The notes under the pieces are model-generated. The model was not told where the DNA came from and did not search any database. It was given only the letters and a program-made list of their open reading frames with translations. Position numbers and translations under genes: made by a program. This document shows, piece by piece, positions 43,801 through 55,769 of a stretch of 64,000 nucleotides of DNA (within the stretch, counting starts at the first letter, position 1; each line of letters begins with the position of its first letter). Source of the stretch: Providencia manganoxydans. GTDB taxonomy: Bacteria; Pseudomonadota; Gammaproteobacteria; Enterobacterales; Enterobacteriaceae. The DNA lies in assembly GCF_016618195.1 (NCBI RefSeq), contig NZ_CP067099.1, forward strand, positions 434,001 through 498,000, given 5' to 3'.

Positions 43801-44926
43801 AGCAGGTCTGTTTGCACGTATTCGTTCTGTATTGGTTAACGGCGGAATTGAAGCTGAAAAACTGGATAAACTGCCTCGCGATCGTTGGTTAGAGCTGTCT
43901 CTGGCTGATGAAGAGAAACAGAACCAGTTAGAGCAATTAGCTGAACAGTACGACGAACTGAAATCTGAGTTCGAGAAAAAACTCGATGCGAAACGTCGTA
44001 AGATCACCCAAGGTGATGATCTGGCTCCAGGCGTACTGAAAATTGTTAAGGTTTATCTGGCTGTTAAACGTCAGATCCAACCGGGTGATAAAATGGCGGG
44101 TCGCCATGGTAACAAAGGTGTTATCTCAAAAATCAACCCAGTTGAAGACATGCCTTACGATGAAAACGGTAACCCTGTAGACATCGTTCTGAACCCGCTG
44201 GGCGTACCATCACGTATGAACATCGGTCAGATTCTGGAAACCCACTTGGGTATGGCAGCGAAAGGTATTGGTGACAAAATCAATGCTATGCTTAAACAGC
44301 AGCAAGAAGTTGCTAAACTGCGTGAGTTTATCCAGAAAGCCTACGATCTTGGTGATGACCCACGTCAGAAAGTCGATTTAAATACTTTCTCTGACGATGA
44401 AGTTATGCGTCTGGCTGAGAACCTGAAAAAAGGTATGCCAATTGCAACACCAGTGTTCGATGGTGCGAAAGAGTTTGAAATTAAAGAACTGTTGAAACTG
44501 GGTGGTCTGCCAACTTCAGGTCAGATTACATTGTTCGATGGTCGTACTGGTGAGAAGTTTGAGCGTCAAGTAACTGTTGGTTACATGTACATGCTGAAAC
44601 TGAACCACTTGGTTGACGATAAGATGCACGCCCGTTCTACAGGTTCTTATAGCTTGGTTACTCAGCAGCCGCTGGGTGGTAAAGCGCAGTTCGGTGGACA
44701 GCGTTTCGGGGAGATGGAAGTGTGGGCACTGGAAGCATACGGTGCAGCCTATACGCTCCAAGAAATGTTGACTGTTAAGTCGGATGACGTTAACGGCCGT
44801 ACGAAGATGTATAAAAACATCGTCGATGGTAGCCATCAGATGGAACCAGGTATGCCGGAATCCTTCAACGTATTGTTGAAAGAGATCCGTTCACTGGGTA
44901 TCAACATCGAACTGGAAGACGAGTAA
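40898..44926 (+). CDS. rpoB: RNA polymerase beta subunit
   Basis: 1342 residues, the same as E. coli. The rifampicin region [21 protein letters not shown] is wild type. [13 protein letters not shown] near residue 1065 and the C-terminal clamp elements are intact. The frame opens 15 codons earlier, but Met 40898 ([16 protein letters not shown]) has GAGGAA upstream and is the conserved start. Confidence 0.99.
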   Translation: MVYSYTEKKRIRKDFGKRPQVLDVPYLLSIQLDSFQKFIEQDPDGQNGLEAAFRSVFPIQSYSGNAELQYVSYRLGEPVFDVKECQIRGVTYSAPLRVKLRLIVYEREAPEGTVKDIKEQEVYMGEIPLMTENGTFVINGTERVIVSQLHRSPGVFFDSDKGKTHSSGKVLYNARIIPYRGSWLDFEFDPKDNLFVRIDRRRKLPATIILRAMDYSTEDILNLFFEKTVFQIRDNKLMMTLVPERLRGETASFDIEANGKVYVEKGRRITARHIRLLEKEEVNSIEVPVEYIAGKVVARDYIDESTGELICAANMELSLDMLARLSQSGHKTIETLFTNDLDHGAYISETVRVDPTNDRLSALVEIYRMMRPGEPPTREAAENLFDNLFFSEDRYDLSAVGRMKFNRSLGRDEIEGSGILSEEDIIDVMRKLIDIRNGKGEVDDIDHLGNRRIRSVGEMAENQFRVGLVRVERAVKERLSLGDLDALMPQDMINAKPISAAVKEFFGSSQLSQFMDQNNPLSEITHKRRISALGPGGLTRERAGFEVRDVHPTHYGRVCPIETPEGPNIGLINSLSVYAQTNEYGFLETPYRLVRDGIVTDEIHYLSAIEEGNFIIAQANTVLDEDGGFVEELITCRNHGESSLFSRDQVEYMDVSTQQVVSVGASLIPFLEHDDANRALMGANMQRQAVPTLRADKPLVGTGMERAVAVDSGVTAVARRGGSVQYVDASRIVIKVNEDEMYPGEAGIDIYNLTKYTRSNQNTCINQMPCVSLGEPIERGDVLADGPSTDLGELALGQNMRVAFMPWNGYNFEDSILVSERVVQEDRFTTIHIQELSCVSRDTKLGPEEITADIPNVGEAALSKLDESGIVYIGAEVKGGDILVGKVTPKGETQLTPEEKLLRAIFGEKASDVKDSSLRVPNGVSGTVIDVQVFTRDGVEKDKRALEIEETQLREAKKDLTEELRIFEAGLFARIRSVLVNGGIEAEKLDKLPRDRWLELSLADEEKQNQLEQLAEQYDELKSEFEKKLDAKRRKITQGDDLAPGVLKIVKVYLAVKRQIQPGDKMAGRHGNKGVISKINPVEDMPYDENGNPVDIVLNPLGVPSRMNIGQILETHLGMAAKGIGDKINAMLKQQQEVAKLREFIQKAYDLGDDPRQKVDLNTFSDDEVMRLAENLKKGMPIATPVFDGAKEFEIKELLKLGGLPTSGQITLFDGRTGEKFERQVTVGYMYMLKLNHLVDDKMHARSTGSYSLVTQQPLGGKAQFGGQRFGEMEVWALEAYGAAYTLQEMLTVKSDDVNGRTKMYKNIVDGSHQMEPGMPESFNVLLKEIRSLGINIELEDE

Positions 44927-44936
44927 TTCGTTTGTA

Positions 44937-44961
44937 CCGGAAGGCGAATTTTGCCTTCCGG
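44937..44961 (+). other. Hairpin in the rpoB-rpoC spacer
   Basis: CCGGAAGGC (44937-44945) and GCCTTCCGG (44953-44961) form a perfect stem without a T run. Likely an mRNA processing or stability element rather than a terminator, since rpoC is co-transcribed. Confidence 0.55.
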
Positions 44962-45040
44962 CCAGTAATAAGTACTGGGATTAGGGGAGAGCGGCAGGGG
45001 CCACTCACCTGACAGGTCTAACTCCGACAGGAGCCATTTT

Positions 45041-48000
45041 GTGAAAGACTTAATTAAGTTTCTGAAAGCGCAAACCAAGACCGAAGAGTTTGATGCGATC
45101 AAAATTGCTCTGGCATCACCTGATATGATCCGTTCATGGTCATTCGGTGAAGTGAAAAAGCCAGAAACCATTAACTACCGTACGTTCAAACCTGAGCGTG
45201 ACGGCCTTTTCTGTGCGCGTATTTTCGGGCCAGTAAAAGACTACGAATGTCTGTGCGGTAAGTACAAACGTTTAAAACACCGTGGTGTGATTTGTGAGAA
45301 GTGTGGCGTTGAAGTCACTCAGACTAAAGTCCGTCGTGAGCGCATGGGTCATATCGAACTTGCTTCTCCGACTGCACATATCTGGTTCTTAAAATCACTG
45401 CCATCCCGTATCGGTTTGCTGTTAGATATGCCTTTGCGCGATATCGAACGTGTTCTGTACTTTGAATCATATGTGGTTGTTGAAGGCGGTATGACTAGCC
45501 TTGAACGCGCACAGATTCTGACAGAAGAGCAATACTTAGATGCGTTGGAAGAGTTCGGTGATGAATTTGACGCGAAAATGGGTGCGGAAGCAATCCAAGG
45601 TCTGCTGAAAAACCTCGATCTTGAAAACGAGTGTGAAACACTGCGTGAAGAGTTAAATGAAACTAACTCTGAAACGAAGCGTAAGAAGCTGACTAAGCGT
45701 ATTAAATTGCTAGAAGCGTTTATTCAGTCTGGTAACAAACCAGAGTGGATGATCTTAAACGTTCTGCCAGTTTTACCACCTGATCTACGTCCATTAGTTC
45801 CACTGGATGGTGGTCGTTTCGCGACATCAGATCTGAACGATCTGTATCGCCGCGTAATTAACCGTAATAACCGTCTGAAGCGTCTTCTGGATCTGGCTGC
45901 GCCAGACATCATCGTACGTAACGAAAAACGTATGTTGCAAGAAGCGGTTGATGCACTGTTAGATAATGGTCGTCGTGGTCGTGCGATTACAGGTTCTAAC
46001 AAACGCCCTCTGAAATCTTTGGCTGATATGATCAAAGGTAAACAAGGTCGTTTCCGTCAGAACTTGCTTGGTAAGCGTGTTGACTACTCTGGTCGTTCGG
46101 TTATCACAGTAGGTCCATACCTGCGTCTGCACCAATGTGGTCTGCCGAAGAAAATGGCTCTTGAACTGTTCAAACCATTTATCTATGGCAAGCTAGAACT
46201 ACGTGGTCTGGCAACAACCATCAAAGCAGCGAAAAAAATGGTTGAGCGCGAAGAAGCGGTTGTTTGGGATATCTTGGATGAAGTTATCCGTGAGCACCCA
46301 GTTATGCTGAACCGTGCACCAACACTTCACCGTCTGGGTATCCAAGCGTTCGAGCCAATTTTGATCGAAGGTAAAGCTATCCAATTGCACCCATTGGTTT
46401 GTGCGGCATATAACGCCGACTTCGATGGTGACCAAATGGCGGTACACGTTCCTCTAACTCTGGAAGCTCAGTTAGAAGCACGTGCGTTGATGATGTCAAC
46501 CAACAACATTCTGTCACCAGCAAGTGGTGAGCCTATCATCGTTCCTTCACAGGACGTTGTATTGGGTCTTTACTACATGACTCGTGACTGTGTAAACGCG
46601 AAAGGCGAAGGCATGGTTTTGGCCGGCCCTAAAGAAGCTGAGCGTGTTTACCGTTCAGGTCATGCATCACTGCATGCCCGTGTTAAAGTCCGTATCACTG
46701 AAGAAGTGAAAGACGGTGAAGGTAACATTACGATTAACACTAGTTTAGTTGATACTACTGTTGGTCGTGCAATTTTATGGATGATCGTACCAAAAGGTCT
46801 ACCTTATTCGCTGGTTAACCAAGCGTTAGGTAAGAAAGCGATCTCTAAAATGCTGAACACTTGTTACCGTGTACTGGGTCTGAAACCGACTGTTATTTTT
46901 GCTGACCAAATCATGTATACCGGTTTTGCCTACGCGGCACGTTCTGGTGCATCGGTTGGTATCGACGATATGGTTATTCCTGAGAAAAAAGCAGGGATCA
47001 TCGCAGAAGCCGAAGCAGAAGTTGCAGAAATTCAGGAGCAGTTCCAGTCTGGTCTGGTAACAGCTGGTGAACGTTATAACAAAGTTATTGATATCTGGGC
47101 AGCGGCAAACGAACGTGTTGCTAAAGCGATGATGGAAAACCTGTCTACTGAAACGGTGATTAACCGTGACGGTGAAGAAGAGCAACAGGTTTCTTTCAAC
47201 AGTATCTTTATGATGGCCGACTCCGGTGCTCGTGGTTCTGCTGCGCAGATCCGTCAGCTAGCGGGTATGCGTGGTCTGATGGCTAAGCCAGATGGCTCAA
47301 TCATCGAAACACCAATCACGGCAAACTTCCGTGAAGGTCTGAACGTTCTTCAGTACTTTATTTCTACGCATGGTGCTCGTAAAGGTCTTGCGGATACCGC
47401 ATTGAAAACAGCGAACTCCGGTTACTTGACTCGTCGTTTAGTTGACGTTGCACAAGACTTGGTAGTGACTGAAGATGACTGTGGTACTCACGAAGGTATC
47501 CTGATGACTCCGGTTATCGAGGGTGGCGACGTTAAAGAACCACTGCGTGAGCGTGTATTGGGTCGTGTAACAGCAGAAGATATCCTGATCCCAGGTACTG
47601 CTGACATCCTAGTTCCACGTAATACACTGCTACACGAAAAATGGTGTGACCTGTTAGAAGAGAACTCTGTTGACAGCGTTAAAGTCCGTTCAGTCGTTAG
47701 CTGTGAAACTGACTTCGGTGTATGTGCTCACTGTTATGGTCGTGACCTTGCTCGTGGTCATATCATCAACAAAGGTGAAGCTATCGGGGTTATCGCAGCA
47801 CAGTCAATCGGTGAGCCGGGTACACAGTTGACGATGCGTACGTTCCACATCGGTGGTGCGGCATCTCGAGCGGCGGCTGAATCTAGCATTCAAGTTCGTA
47901 ACTCAGGTACACTGAAGCTGTTCAATGCGAAGTACGTAACTAATTCAGAAGGCAAACTAGTTATTACTTCACGTAATACTGAATTGCGTCTGATCGATGA

Positions 48001-49261
48001 GTTCGGTCGTACGAAAGAAAGCTATAAAGTACCTTACGGTGCGCATCTAACTAAAGGTGATGGTGCGGCAGTTGCAGGCGGTGAAACCGTTGCTAACTGG
48101 GATCCACATACAATGCCAGTTGTCAGTGAAGTATCCGGTATTATCCGTTTCTCTGACATGATTGATGGTCAAACAATGACCCGTCAGACTGATGAATTAA
48201 CCGGTCTGTCATCAATTGTTGTATTGGATACTGCTGAGCGTACAAGTGGTGGTAAAGACTTGCGTCCTGCATTACGTGTTGTTGATGCAAATGGTAACGA
48301 TGTTCTTATTCCTAACACTGATATGCCAACCCAATACTTCTTACCGGGTAAAGCAATTGTTCAGTTAGATGATGGCATCGCGATCAACGCGGGTGATACT
48401 TTAGCACGTATTCCACAAGAATCTGTGGGTACTAAAGATATCACGGGTGGTCTGCCACGCGTAGCTGACTTGTTTGAAGCACGTCGTCCGAAAGAGCCAG
48501 CAATTCTGGCTGAGATCAGCGGTATTATCTCGTTCGGTAAAGAAACCAAAGGCAAACGTCGTTTGGTTATTACCCCACTAGATGGTAGCGATCCGTACGA
48601 AGAGATGATCCCTAAATGGCGTCAGCTCAACGTGTTTGAAGGTGAGATCGTTGAACGTGGTGATGTAGTTTCTGATGGTCCAGAATCTCCACATGATATT
48701 CTGCGTCTGCGTGGTGTACATGCAGTAACACGTTATATCACTAACGAGGTTCAGGAAGTTTACCGTTTACAAGGCGTTAAGATTAACGATAAGCACATTG
48801 AAGTTATCGTCCGTCAGATGCTACGTAAAGTCACTATCGCGGATGCAGGAAGCTCTGAATTCCTCGAAGGTGAGCAGGTAGAATATTCACGTGTTAAAGT
48901 ATCGAATCGTAAACTGGAATCTGAAGGTAAGATTTCTGCTAAATTCGATCGCGACCTGTTGGGTATTACGAAGGCATCTCTGGCAACAGAATCCTTTATC
49001 TCAGCAGCATCGTTCCAAGAAACAACACGCGTACTGACAGAAGCTGCGGTTGCAGGTAAACGTGATGAACTTCGCGGTCTGAAAGAAAACGTTATTGTTG
49101 GTCGTCTGATCCCAGCGGGTACTGGTTTTGCGTATCACCAAGATCGTATTCGTCGTCGTCATCTGAATGATGTTGTGGAAGCTCCACAAGTTAGCGCAGA
49201 TGAAGCAACGGCTAACTTAGCTGAACTGTTAAATGCAGGTTTCAGCAGCGATAATAATTAA
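45041..49261 (+). CDS. rpoC: RNA polymerase beta' subunit
   Basis: 1406 residues (E. coli 1407), GTG start preceded by GGAG as in E. coli. The N-terminal zinc site CLCG...CEKCG, the catalytic NADFDGD (Mg2+ ligands) and the second zinc site [13 protein letters not shown] are intact. Ends the rif operon. Confidence 0.99.
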   Translation: MKDLIKFLKAQTKTEEFDAIKIALASPDMIRSWSFGEVKKPETINYRTFKPERDGLFCARIFGPVKDYECLCGKYKRLKHRGVICEKCGVEVTQTKVRRERMGHIELASPTAHIWFLKSLPSRIGLLLDMPLRDIERVLYFESYVVVEGGMTSLERAQILTEEQYLDALEEFGDEFDAKMGAEAIQGLLKNLDLENECETLREELNETNSETKRKKLTKRIKLLEAFIQSGNKPEWMILNVLPVLPPDLRPLVPLDGGRFATSDLNDLYRRVINRNNRLKRLLDLAAPDIIVRNEKRMLQEAVDALLDNGRRGRAITGSNKRPLKSLADMIKGKQGRFRQNLLGKRVDYSGRSVITVGPYLRLHQCGLPKKMALELFKPFIYGKLELRGLATTIKAAKKMVEREEAVVWDILDEVIREHPVMLNRAPTLHRLGIQAFEPILIEGKAIQLHPLVCAAYNADFDGDQMAVHVPLTLEAQLEARALMMSTNNILSPASGEPIIVPSQDVVLGLYYMTRDCVNAKGEGMVLAGPKEAERVYRSGHASLHARVKVRITEEVKDGEGNITINTSLVDTTVGRAILWMIVPKGLPYSLVNQALGKKAISKMLNTCYRVLGLKPTVIFADQIMYTGFAYAARSGASVGIDDMVIPEKKAGIIAEAEAEVAEIQEQFQSGLVTAGERYNKVIDIWAAANERVAKAMMENLSTETVINRDGEEEQQVSFNSIFMMADSGARGSAAQIRQLAGMRGLMAKPDGSIIETPITANFREGLNVLQYFISTHGARKGLADTALKTANSGYLTRRLVDVAQDLVVTEDDCGTHEGILMTPVIEGGDVKEPLRERVLGRVTAEDILIPGTADILVPRNTLLHEKWCDLLEENSVDSVKVRSVVSCETDFGVCAHCYGRDLARGHIINKGEAIGVIAAQSIGEPGTQLTMRTFHIGGAASRAAAESSIQVRNSGTLKLFNAKYVTNSEGKLVITSRNTELRLIDEFGRTKESYKVPYGAHLTKGDGAAVAGGETVANWDPHTMPVVSEVSGIIRFSDMIDGQTMTRQTDELTGLSSIVVLDTAERTSGGKDLRPALRVVDANGNDVLIPNTDMPTQYFLPGKAIVQLDDGIAINAGDTLARIPQESVGTKDITGGLPRVADLFEARRPKEPAILAEISGIISFGKETKGKRRLVITPLDGSDPYEEMIPKWRQLNVFEGEIVERGDVVSDGPESPHDILRLRGVHAVTRYITNEVQEVYRLQGVKINDKHIEVIVRQMLRKVTIADAGSSEFLEGEQVEYSRVKVSNRKLESEGKISAKFDRDLLGITKASLATESFISAASFQETTRVLTEAAVAGKRDELRGLKENVIVGRLIPAGTGFAYHQDRIRRRHLNDVVEAPQVSADEATANLAELLNAGFSSDNN

Positions 49262-49293
49262 GACTCGTTAGTCTGATTAGAGCGCAATAATAG

Positions 49294-49324
49294 AACCGGT
49301 GCAATAAAATGCACCGGTTTTTTT
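49294..49324 (+). terminator. Intrinsic terminator of rpoBC
   Basis: AACCGGTGCA and TGCACCGGTT with a 7-base loop, followed by TTTTT. Confidence 0.92.
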
Positions 49325-50202
49325 ATGTTTAAAACTTATTTTCAATAATCATCCTAACCGATGGTAGTAAATATCATTAGATAACCCATTAATAATCTCT
49401 CGGTAGTGGTAATCTTAATTTATGCAGGTGAATTTTATACTGAGTTATTTATTTTAGCTTTTTATTTTTCTGTTATATATATGGAAAGTGGCCTTATAAA
49501 TTAAGGAATAAATATTAAAATTAAAAGAATGACTATTTGAATAACATAACGCATAATCTCACACTGGAATATTAATATTCAGTGTTATCATTAAAATTTG
49601 CCATCATGCTAGTAGTTATTCATTTTTTGAAACTTTAATAAGTGTTAAATTAGGAAAATACGCTATAAAGAGGAATGACTCTCATTGTGTTTTAAAAATT
49701 AAGTTTTATTCGTATATTTAAAAACGGTTGTAATAATATTTTAGTCCGACTATTAAATTTTAGTGGGAATAAATCTTTTTTCTGCATAACCTATTAATAA
49801 TAAAGATTTTATTGTCTATTTTGAGGGCTGCCATAAGAAACTAGATAAATTGTCAAAGGCAGAGCCTGAGAAATGATTAACATTAATAGGATGTACGGCT
49901 CAAACGGGTTATTTTGTTTCTTTGGATTTATTTTAGTGGTAAATCTATGAATTTAAAAATTATATATATAAAAACATTGCCGATAATAATTCTGTTTTTA
50001 TATTTCACAATTAAATTAACAATATTTTGTTAAATTTTGAAAACGCATTCTATTAATTGTGGAGTGATTGTTTGCGAGAATAAATTAATAATGCTCATCC
50101 TCAACTAGCAATTGAGGGATTATGTAACTTCATTCAGAAATACATCATCATAATATTTTAATTCAATATATTTGAAACTATAAAATTCAAAGGAGCATCG
50201 TT
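49325..50202. other. AT-rich gene-free region upstream of the vWA gene
   Basis: About 880 bases, very rich in A and T by eye, with many stop codons in all frames and no repeat of the palindrome family. Near 49826-49910 the sequence is less AT-rich and may be a transcribed leader or relic. Marks the left side of an insertion: in E. coli rpoC is followed closely by the thi genes. No H-NS site was tested. Confidence 0.6.
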
Positions 50203-51159
50203 ATGAATAAAAATATAGATAGTAGTGACAATAAGGTTAATTCTTTTATTTCTGATATGCCTTCTGCTGCCGCTGCTTATTTATCAACTACGATGAAGGG
50301 AAGTCAAACAGCTCAATTAGTGACTGGAAATGGTGCAATCGCATTAGATTTAGTCGTTGTTATTGATACGAGCGGCTCAATGTCTGATGAGGCAAGCGAC
50401 CTTAGTAAGCAAATTGATGCCGCAATTGAAAAAGCATCAGCAAATTGCCCATCTCGTTTACGTGCGACATTTTTAGGTATTGAAGGGACATGGGCTGGTA
50501 CAAAGTTTGATCAATCAGCAAGTGAGTATCTGATCAAGTTGGGGGTTAATGAACGTGATCTACAGGCTAGGCTGCCGTTTAGAGAATCAGATGGACGAGA
50601 TCATGCTGGAAATAAAGAAGATCTTTGCCGAGCTGTTATTGATATTAGCAAACACTTTGATTGGCGTGATGATGCACGTAGAGCAATTTTTGTTTTAGGT
50701 GATGAGGGAATGGAGGGAGGTGGTGGAATTTTGACTCGCGCTGCGATAGCGAAAAACAATGAGGCAATATCTGTGGCTCAAGAAGCAGGGGTTAAGGTTT
50801 ATACTTATCAAGGGACGCCAGATGATAGCCCAACAAACCTTGATCGTTTTCCCACCCTTGCGGATAGAGACAATGTGACAAGGGAATATGAACGTTTGGC
50901 AAAAGAAACCGATGGGCGTGCATATATTTACACGACAGGTATCGCCAATTTTGTGTTAGTACTGGAAGAAGTACTGTGTGATAGCCTGACACCACCAGTT
51001 TTACCGCATAAAGACTCTGTAGATTGCAATTCTGTGTGTGAACAACTGCCAAATATCATTGCAGCTGTGAATAAAATGTCGGACATAATCAATCGTACAA
51101 TTGATTCTTGTTGCGGAAAAGAGAGTCGTAATTATCTAGATCAGTACGGTAAACGTTAA
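50203..51159 (+). CDS. von Willebrand factor A domain protein
   Basis: 318 residues, no signal peptide. A vWA domain begins at ~48 with LDLVVVIDTSGSMS; Asp55, Ser57 and Ser59 form the metal-ion MIDAS motif DxSxS. FVLGDEGMEGGGG (~165) supplies a later acidic element. The last ~60 residues hold several Cys (DCNSVCEQ, SCCGKE) and may form a separate small domain. The specific role is unknown; vWA proteins mediate metal-dependent protein binding. AAAGGAG lies at good spacing. Inserted between rpoC and the thi operon. Confidence 0.8.
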   Translation: MNKNIDSSDNKVNSFISDMPSAAAAYLSTTMKGSQTAQLVTGNGAIALDLVVVIDTSGSMSDEASDLSKQIDAAIEKASANCPSRLRATFLGIEGTWAGTKFDQSASEYLIKLGVNERDLQARLPFRESDGRDHAGNKEDLCRAVIDISKHFDWRDDARRAIFVLGDEGMEGGGGILTRAAIAKNNEAISVAQEAGVKVYTYQGTPDDSPTNLDRFPTLADRDNVTREYERLAKETDGRAYIYTTGIANFVLVLEEVLCDSLTPPVLPHKDSVDCNSVCEQLPNIIAAVNKMSDIINRTIDSCCGKESRNYLDQYGKR

Positions 51160-51176
51160 ATTCAAATAAATAGAAA

Positions 51177-51197
51177 AAGGGGGAAGTATTTCCCCCT
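51177..51197. terminator. Bidirectional terminator vWA gene / dcuC-like gene
   Basis: AGGGGGAA and TTCCCCCT with a 4-base loop between convergent genes, A-rich and T-rich on the two sides. Confidence 0.75.
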
Positions 51198-51222
51198 CTG
51201 ATATTTTTCAATAGAACTATGA

Positions 51223-52596
51223 TCAGTAAAATAGACCGATAATTGCGCAGTGGATCACGAATCCAACCATGAGTGGTACAGCGGTTCGCTTGACGACATC
51301 AAATGGTTGCAGTTTAGCCCCACTTGATACGGCAATAATGACCCCTGCAACGGGTGACATACCACGGCCCATATGGGAAGCCTGTTGCATTGGTAAGATC
51401 ATTGCAATTGGATTTGCTCCCATGCTATGTGCGATCTGTGGGATCAATTCCACAAAGGCCAAGAAAGGTGCATTACCTGATCCCATGATGATTGCCGCAG
51501 CTAAGGTGACTAATGCAAATACCAGCGCCATTGCAAATGGTGGTAAGCCAACAGATTCAGCCATCAAAATCAATTGGTCAATCGCACCACTGACTTTGAT
51601 ACCATGTGCAAACACCCCAGCAGCAACAAGTAAGCCAACTACGTTACTAAAGGCATGACCCATACCATTTAAAAAGTGTTGGAAGCCATTACACACTGAT
51701 TTGAAGTCGCGAAGACGTAGTGTTTCGAGCAGCATACAAATTGCCATCGCAATCAGTACAATAGTCACCACATCAAGATGGATCCCTTCAAAAAACAGGT
51801 TTGAAGAGCCAACGGCCATGATGATCGGTAGCATAGGTAAGATAGCGTAATACCCTGGAATGCTTTTTTTACTATCTTCTTTTTCATGAGATAGTACTGC
51901 TTTACCGATTTCAGGAATGAAGCCAGCCTTGCGGTCACAGTGGCGTTGCCAGAAAATATGCGTGATACCGACAGCTAAAACAGTTGCAAGCGCTGCGGGA
52001 CCTTGATAATACAGCACATATTCAACGACAGACATATCAACGGCTTTTGCACCACGGATCGCATCAATCGCTGTTGGCGTATAGGCCACACCTAATGACG
52101 TTGCAATCACCCCCGCAGCAGATGCAGGCGATAAGCCAAGCCCAATCATGATTGGAAACATGGTTCCCATCAATAGTACGGCTAAGCCTGTTGCTGACGG
52201 AATGGCCAGTTGTAGGATACTTGCAAGCAGAAAGGAGAAAAATAGCAGTACATATGGAGAACGCATATTTTTCAGCGGCTTAGTTGCCACTCGCACAACG
52301 GCCTCATTAGCACCGATGTGATCCATATAATGGGCAAAACCCATTAGTGCCATGATCATTAATCCAAGATCTGCTGCGCGGCTACTAAACAGATCACGCA
52401 TAACTTCAAATGGATCAAGCCATGTTAGGCCTGTGGATGCTACATTCTTGGGGAGAACAGGCCCCCAGCCGAGCGCTAAAGTAAAGATCATCAATACTAA
52501 ACCCGCAATAAATAACACAGGTTCAGCTTTGTAACCTTTAAGGATAAAGCGCGCGACCAAAACAACGATAATGAGAACCGTTAGAATTGGGATCAT
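51223..52596 (-). CDS. DcuC-family anaerobic C4-dicarboxylate transporter
   Basis: 457 residues with about 12 membrane helices. Reads as DcuC/YfcC-like: an N-terminal helix pair, then LPKNVASTGLTWLDPFEVMRD, FASILQLAIPSATGLAVLL-type segments and a C-terminal GSGNAPFLAFVELIPQ. DcuC relatives exchange succinate or other C4-dicarboxylates. The start overlaps the pepT stop by 4 bases (ATGA), so the two are co-translated. Because it is paired with a peptidase, a substrate linked to peptide catabolism such as aspartate is possible, but this is inference. Confidence 0.8.
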   Translation of the reverse strand: MIPILTVLIIVVLVARFILKGYKAEPVLFIAGLVLMIFTLALGWGPVLPKNVASTGLTWLDPFEVMRDLFSSRAADLGLMIMALMGFAHYMDHIGANEAVVRVATKPLKNMRSPYVLLFFSFLLASILQLAIPSATGLAVLLMGTMFPIMIGLGLSPASAAGVIATSLGVAYTPTAIDAIRGAKAVDMSVVEYVLYYQGPAALATVLAVGITHIFWQRHCDRKAGFIPEIGKAVLSHEKEDSKKSIPGYYAILPMLPIIMAVGSSNLFFEGIHLDVVTIVLIAMAICMLLETLRLRDFKSVCNGFQHFLNGMGHAFSNVVGLLVAAGVFAHGIKVSGAIDQLILMAESVGLPPFAMALVFALVTLAAAIIMGSGNAPFLAFVELIPQIAHSMGANPIAMILPMQQASHMGRGMSPVAGVIIAVSSGAKLQPFDVVKRTAVPLMVGFVIHCAIIGLFY

Positions 52597-53846
52597 GCTT
52601 TAGCTCCTGGTTTGAAGCGTTCAGCGGTGATCTGGACTACCTGTTTTAGTACATCACTGGCAGCATAGAGTGATTTAACGGGTAAATATTCATAGATTGA
52701 GTGGAAGTTATGTGCACCAGTAAAGATATTTGGGCACGGTAAACCATTTTGTGACAGAGCTGCACCGTCATAGCCGCCACGCATTGGGATCACTTTAGGT
52801 GTAATACCACAGGCTTGATAAGCATCAACCGCAATATCAATAGGGTAACGGTTTTCACCCTGTAAACTGTTATAAACGTTTGAATAGCGATCGGCGAGCG
52901 TACAAGTTACGCTTTCTTTACCCCATAAATCTTCACAGTGATTTGCCAATTTTTTCAAAAATGCCATGCGGGCACGGTAGCCTTCTTCTGTGAAATCACG
53001 CACATCCATTTTTAAGACCGTCCGTGCGCTATTACCAGACATCTGTTTGACCCAGTAATAACCTTCGCGACCTTCAGTATATTCAGGTGCTTCTCCCCCA
53101 GGTAACATGGCTATAAACTTTTGTGCCATCAATAATGAATTGATTAATTTACCTTTTGCTGACATGGGATGAGCAGATTTACCTGTAAAAACGATTTCAA
53201 CATCACCTGCGTTCCAGTTTTCATACACTAATTCGCCAATACCACAACAATCGAGGGTATAAGCAAAGTCAGCACCAAACTCTTGTACGTCAAAGGCTTT
53301 TGCACCACGTAAGCCTTGTTCTTCATCAGGAACAAAGCCAATTTTGATGGTACCGTGTTTAATGTCTGGGTTTTGTTTGAAATATTGCAGCATGTCCATG
53401 ATAGAGGCGATGGCCGCTTTATCATCAGCACCGAGTAGACTCGTTCCATCGGTCACAATAATATCGTCACCTAAGTAATCAGCTAACTCGGGAAACTCAC
53501 TTTTACGTAGATAAATATTGAGTTCTTGGTTTAAGCATAGATCTTCCCCTGTGTAAGGTAAGATTTGCGCTTTTGTATCGTTAGTTTGTTCTGCACTGGT
53601 GTCTAAATGGCCAAAGAAAGCGACTGTTGGTACATCGTAGTCAAGATTAGAAGGGAGGGTTGCAGTCACAATGGCGGTGTCGCGTAATTTAATGTCTTCG
53701 ACCCCCAGAGCTTCTAATTCTTGCTCTAATTTCTTTGCTAAAACGCGCTGGCCTTCTGAAGATGGCATGATACCTGCCGCGCCGTTTTCCCTATTGGTGG
53801 TGGTATTAATTTGGGTATAAGAAATAAACCGATCAACAATATTCAT
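52593..53846 (-). CDS. pepT: Peptidase T-like tripeptidase
   Basis: 417 residues of the M20B zinc metallopeptidase family. Metal and catalytic motifs are visible: FFGHLDTS (His ligand and catalytic Asp), GADDKAA (bridging Asp) and PDEEQG (catalytic and metal Glu), with GLPCPNIFTGAHNFHS near the end. Similar to E. coli PepT (408) but clearly divergent, so it may be a PepT paralogue. ATG 53855 lies too close to GGAG; Met 53846 gives better spacing and aligns with MDKLLERFL of E. coli. First gene of a two-gene operon. Confidence 0.85.
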   Translation of the reverse strand: MNIVDRFISYTQINTTTNRENGAAGIMPSSEGQRVLAKKLEQELEALGVEDIKLRDTAIVTATLPSNLDYDVPTVAFFGHLDTSAEQTNDTKAQILPYTGEDLCLNQELNIYLRKSEFPELADYLGDDIIVTDGTSLLGADDKAAIASIMDMLQYFKQNPDIKHGTIKIGFVPDEEQGLRGAKAFDVQEFGADFAYTLDCCGIGELVYENWNAGDVEIVFTGKSAHPMSAKGKLINSLLMAQKFIAMLPGGEAPEYTEGREGYYWVKQMSGNSARTVLKMDVRDFTEEGYRARMAFLKKLANHCEDLWGKESVTCTLADRYSNVYNSLQGENRYPIDIAVDAYQACGITPKVIPMRGGYDGAALSQNGLPCPNIFTGAHNFHSIYEYLPVKSLYAASDVLKQVVQITAERFKPGAKA

Positions 53847-53890
53847 TATTTTCATTCTCCAACATCATAATGATGAATGTATTATTTTAT

Positions 53891-53931
53891 GATTGCGGCG
53901 ATAAAAAGAGGCTTCCATTTTTATCGCAATC
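53891..53931 (-). promoter_or_regulatory. Hairpin upstream of pepT
   Basis: GATTGCG-GCG-ATAAAAA (53891-53907) and TTTTTATCGCAATC (53918-53931) pair with a 3-base bulge. No T run follows on the minus strand. It lies 45 bases before the pepT start, in the probable leader. Confidence 0.5.
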
Positions 53932-54647
53932 TTTCTTTTATCATGAATAATGATGAGACAAATAATAGGCTAATTAATTTTTTTCAAAATGCTACCGAGT
54001 ATTGAAAAATGATAATTAATAGAGGACATTTTTCATGCGATGAATTAAGATATCCGGCCTTCTGTTTACCTGATTTTTCAATTAATATATTGCTATTGAA
54101 ACAAATCCTCTTATGATTTGACTTAATTCTGGCACTAAGTTAGTGAATCATTCTAATTATTTTTATATTTATTAATATAATAATGATTTGTTGTAATATA
54201 TTGATTTATTGTGGTAATGCTGGGTGTTTATAATGAATTTAATAACGAATGCCTATTTTTTGTTGACGTGTTTTTGAATTGTTCGCGATGTGTATTTTGC
54301 TTTTTCTATTATTTTATAAAATCTAAATAAATAAGTTAAAAATAATCAGTGTAAATTTGACTTAAATGATAAAGAAAGGTTAATAATAAGCTATATATTG
54401 TTGTATTTCAAATTACCGTTTTTTTTATTACCGTAGTGTGGCTATGTTAATTCATACAAATGGTATTACTCTCTCTCGTGCTAGCTGCATATTCTAAATT
54501 ATTTGGCGTATAAACGGTTTAATAGTGACTCGAAGAGTCAGCTTCGTCCTTGAAGCTGGCTAATGTAGTGCTCATATTTGGTTTTCAGCATTTTTCATTT
54601 ACTTATCGCCAAATGACCACTCAACATGTCGATAAGGTAAAGATAGG
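53932..54647. other. AT-rich spacer between pepT and thiH
   Basis: About 716 bases, no gene. Contains a right-end fragment of the dispersed palindrome at 54480-54513 and two adjacent small hairpins at 54527-54557 (GACTC/GAGTC, AGCTTC/GAAGCT) that may end the thi transcript, without a T run. I found no convincing FNR site for pepT. Confidence 0.5.
54480..54513 (+). repeat. Right-end fragment of the dispersed palindrome
   Basis: GCTAGCTGCATATTCTAAAT and then TATTTGGCGTATA match the right end of copy A (CTAGCTGCATCTCGAATCAT...GTGTATA). The left half is missing or decayed. Confidence 0.5.
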
Positions 54648-55769
54648 CTAACGACCTAAGTAACCATCCCAATCTTTCCAAACGGGTTGTAGCCCCGCGC
54701 GGATCAGTGATTGAGCGACTTGAGCGGCACTACGGTTATCGTGTGGAGAAAACTGTTCTAGCTCTGCGTGGTCATCTGCATAGCCTCCCGGCTGGGTTTT
54801 TGATCCTGCACTGACGTTATTGATAGCCAAGGGAACAACGTGATCACGAAAGTAGGGTGATTCACGTGTTGAGAGCGATAGTTCTACATCCGGAGCTAGC
54901 AAACGAAATGCACAGATCAGTTGTACTAATTCAGTTTCGCTCATGAGTGAGGCGGGCTCTATACCACCAGCGCAGGGACGTAATCGAGGAAACGAAATCG
55001 AGTAACGGGTTTGCCAATAACGTTTTTGTAGATAAATAAGGTGTTCTGCCACCATATAGCAGTCAGTACGCCAATTGTTTGATAATCCAATTAAAGCACC
55101 GAGGCCAATTTTATCGATACCGGCTTGGCCTAGGCGATCTGCGGTTTCTAATCGCCAGTGAAAGTCCTGTTTTTTACCTTTAAGATGATGCAATTGATAG
55201 GCGGGTTCATGGTAAGTTTCTTGGTAAACCATGACGCCATCTAACCCTAATGTTTTCAGTTCTGCGTATTCCTCTGTGCTAAGTGGTTGTACTTCCATCA
55301 TTAATGAACTGAAATAGCGGCGTATCGTAGGTAAGTGCTCGCGAAAATAATCCATGCCTACTTTTGTTTGATGCTCTCCAGTGACCAATAACAAGCTATC
55401 AAAACCAATTTTGCGGATGGTTTCGCATTCATTGATGATTTCCGTTTTATCGAGAGTCTTACGTTTGATACGGTTACTCATTGAAAAACCGCAGTAAGTA
55501 CAATCATTAGCACATAGGTTGGATAGGTATAATGGCACATAGAAACCCACTGTATTGCCAAAGCGTTGGCGAGTTAATCGCTGAGCTTTTTGAGCCATAG
55601 GTTCAATAAATGGGCGCGCTGCTGGTGATAACAGTGCCATAAAATCGTCTAATATAAGTGTGTCGCGAGCAAGTGCATTTTGAACATCTTGAGTGGTCTT
55701 CGCATTGATGCGTAATGTCAGATCATCCCAATCAAGCTGCTGCCAGCGTTGACGGAAACTGTTGTTCAT
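54648..55769 (-). CDS. thiH: 2-iminoacetate synthase ThiH
   Basis: 373 residues, radical-SAM enzyme. The cluster motif is [10 protein letters not shown] (CxxxCxxC). It splits tyrosine to give dehydroglycine for the thiazole ring. Close to E. coli ThiH (377). Overlaps thiG by 4 bases. Last gene of thiCEFSGH. Confidence 0.96.
   Translation of the reverse strand: MNNSFRQRWQQLDWDDLTLRINAKTTQDVQNALARDTLILDDFMALLSPAARPFIEPMAQKAQRLTRQRFGNTVGFYVPLYLSNLCANDCTYCGFSMSNRIKRKTLDKTEIINECETIRKIGFDSLLLVTGEHQTKVGMDYFREHLPTIRRYFSSLMMEVQPLSTEEYAELKTLGLDGVMVYQETYHEPAYQLHHLKGKKQDFHWRLETADRLGQAGIDKIGLGALIGLSNNWRTDCYMVAEHLIYLQKRYWQTRYSISFPRLRPCAGGIEPASLMSETELVQLICAFRLLAPDVELSLSTRESPYFRDHVVPLAINNVSAGSKTQPGGYADDHAELEQFSPHDNRSAAQVAQSLIRAGLQPVWKDWDGYLGR

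Noticed and set aside
49820..49920. Possible riboswitch upstream of the vWA gene
   Set aside because: The segment is less AT-rich and can fold, but the conserved cores of c-di-GMP, glycine or SAM classes are not present. It is also 280 bases from the gene.
53932..54650. FNR box for pepT (TTGAT-N4-ATCAA)
   Set aside because: Only partial matches such as TTGACTTAAATGAT were found, far from the pepT start and with several mismatches.
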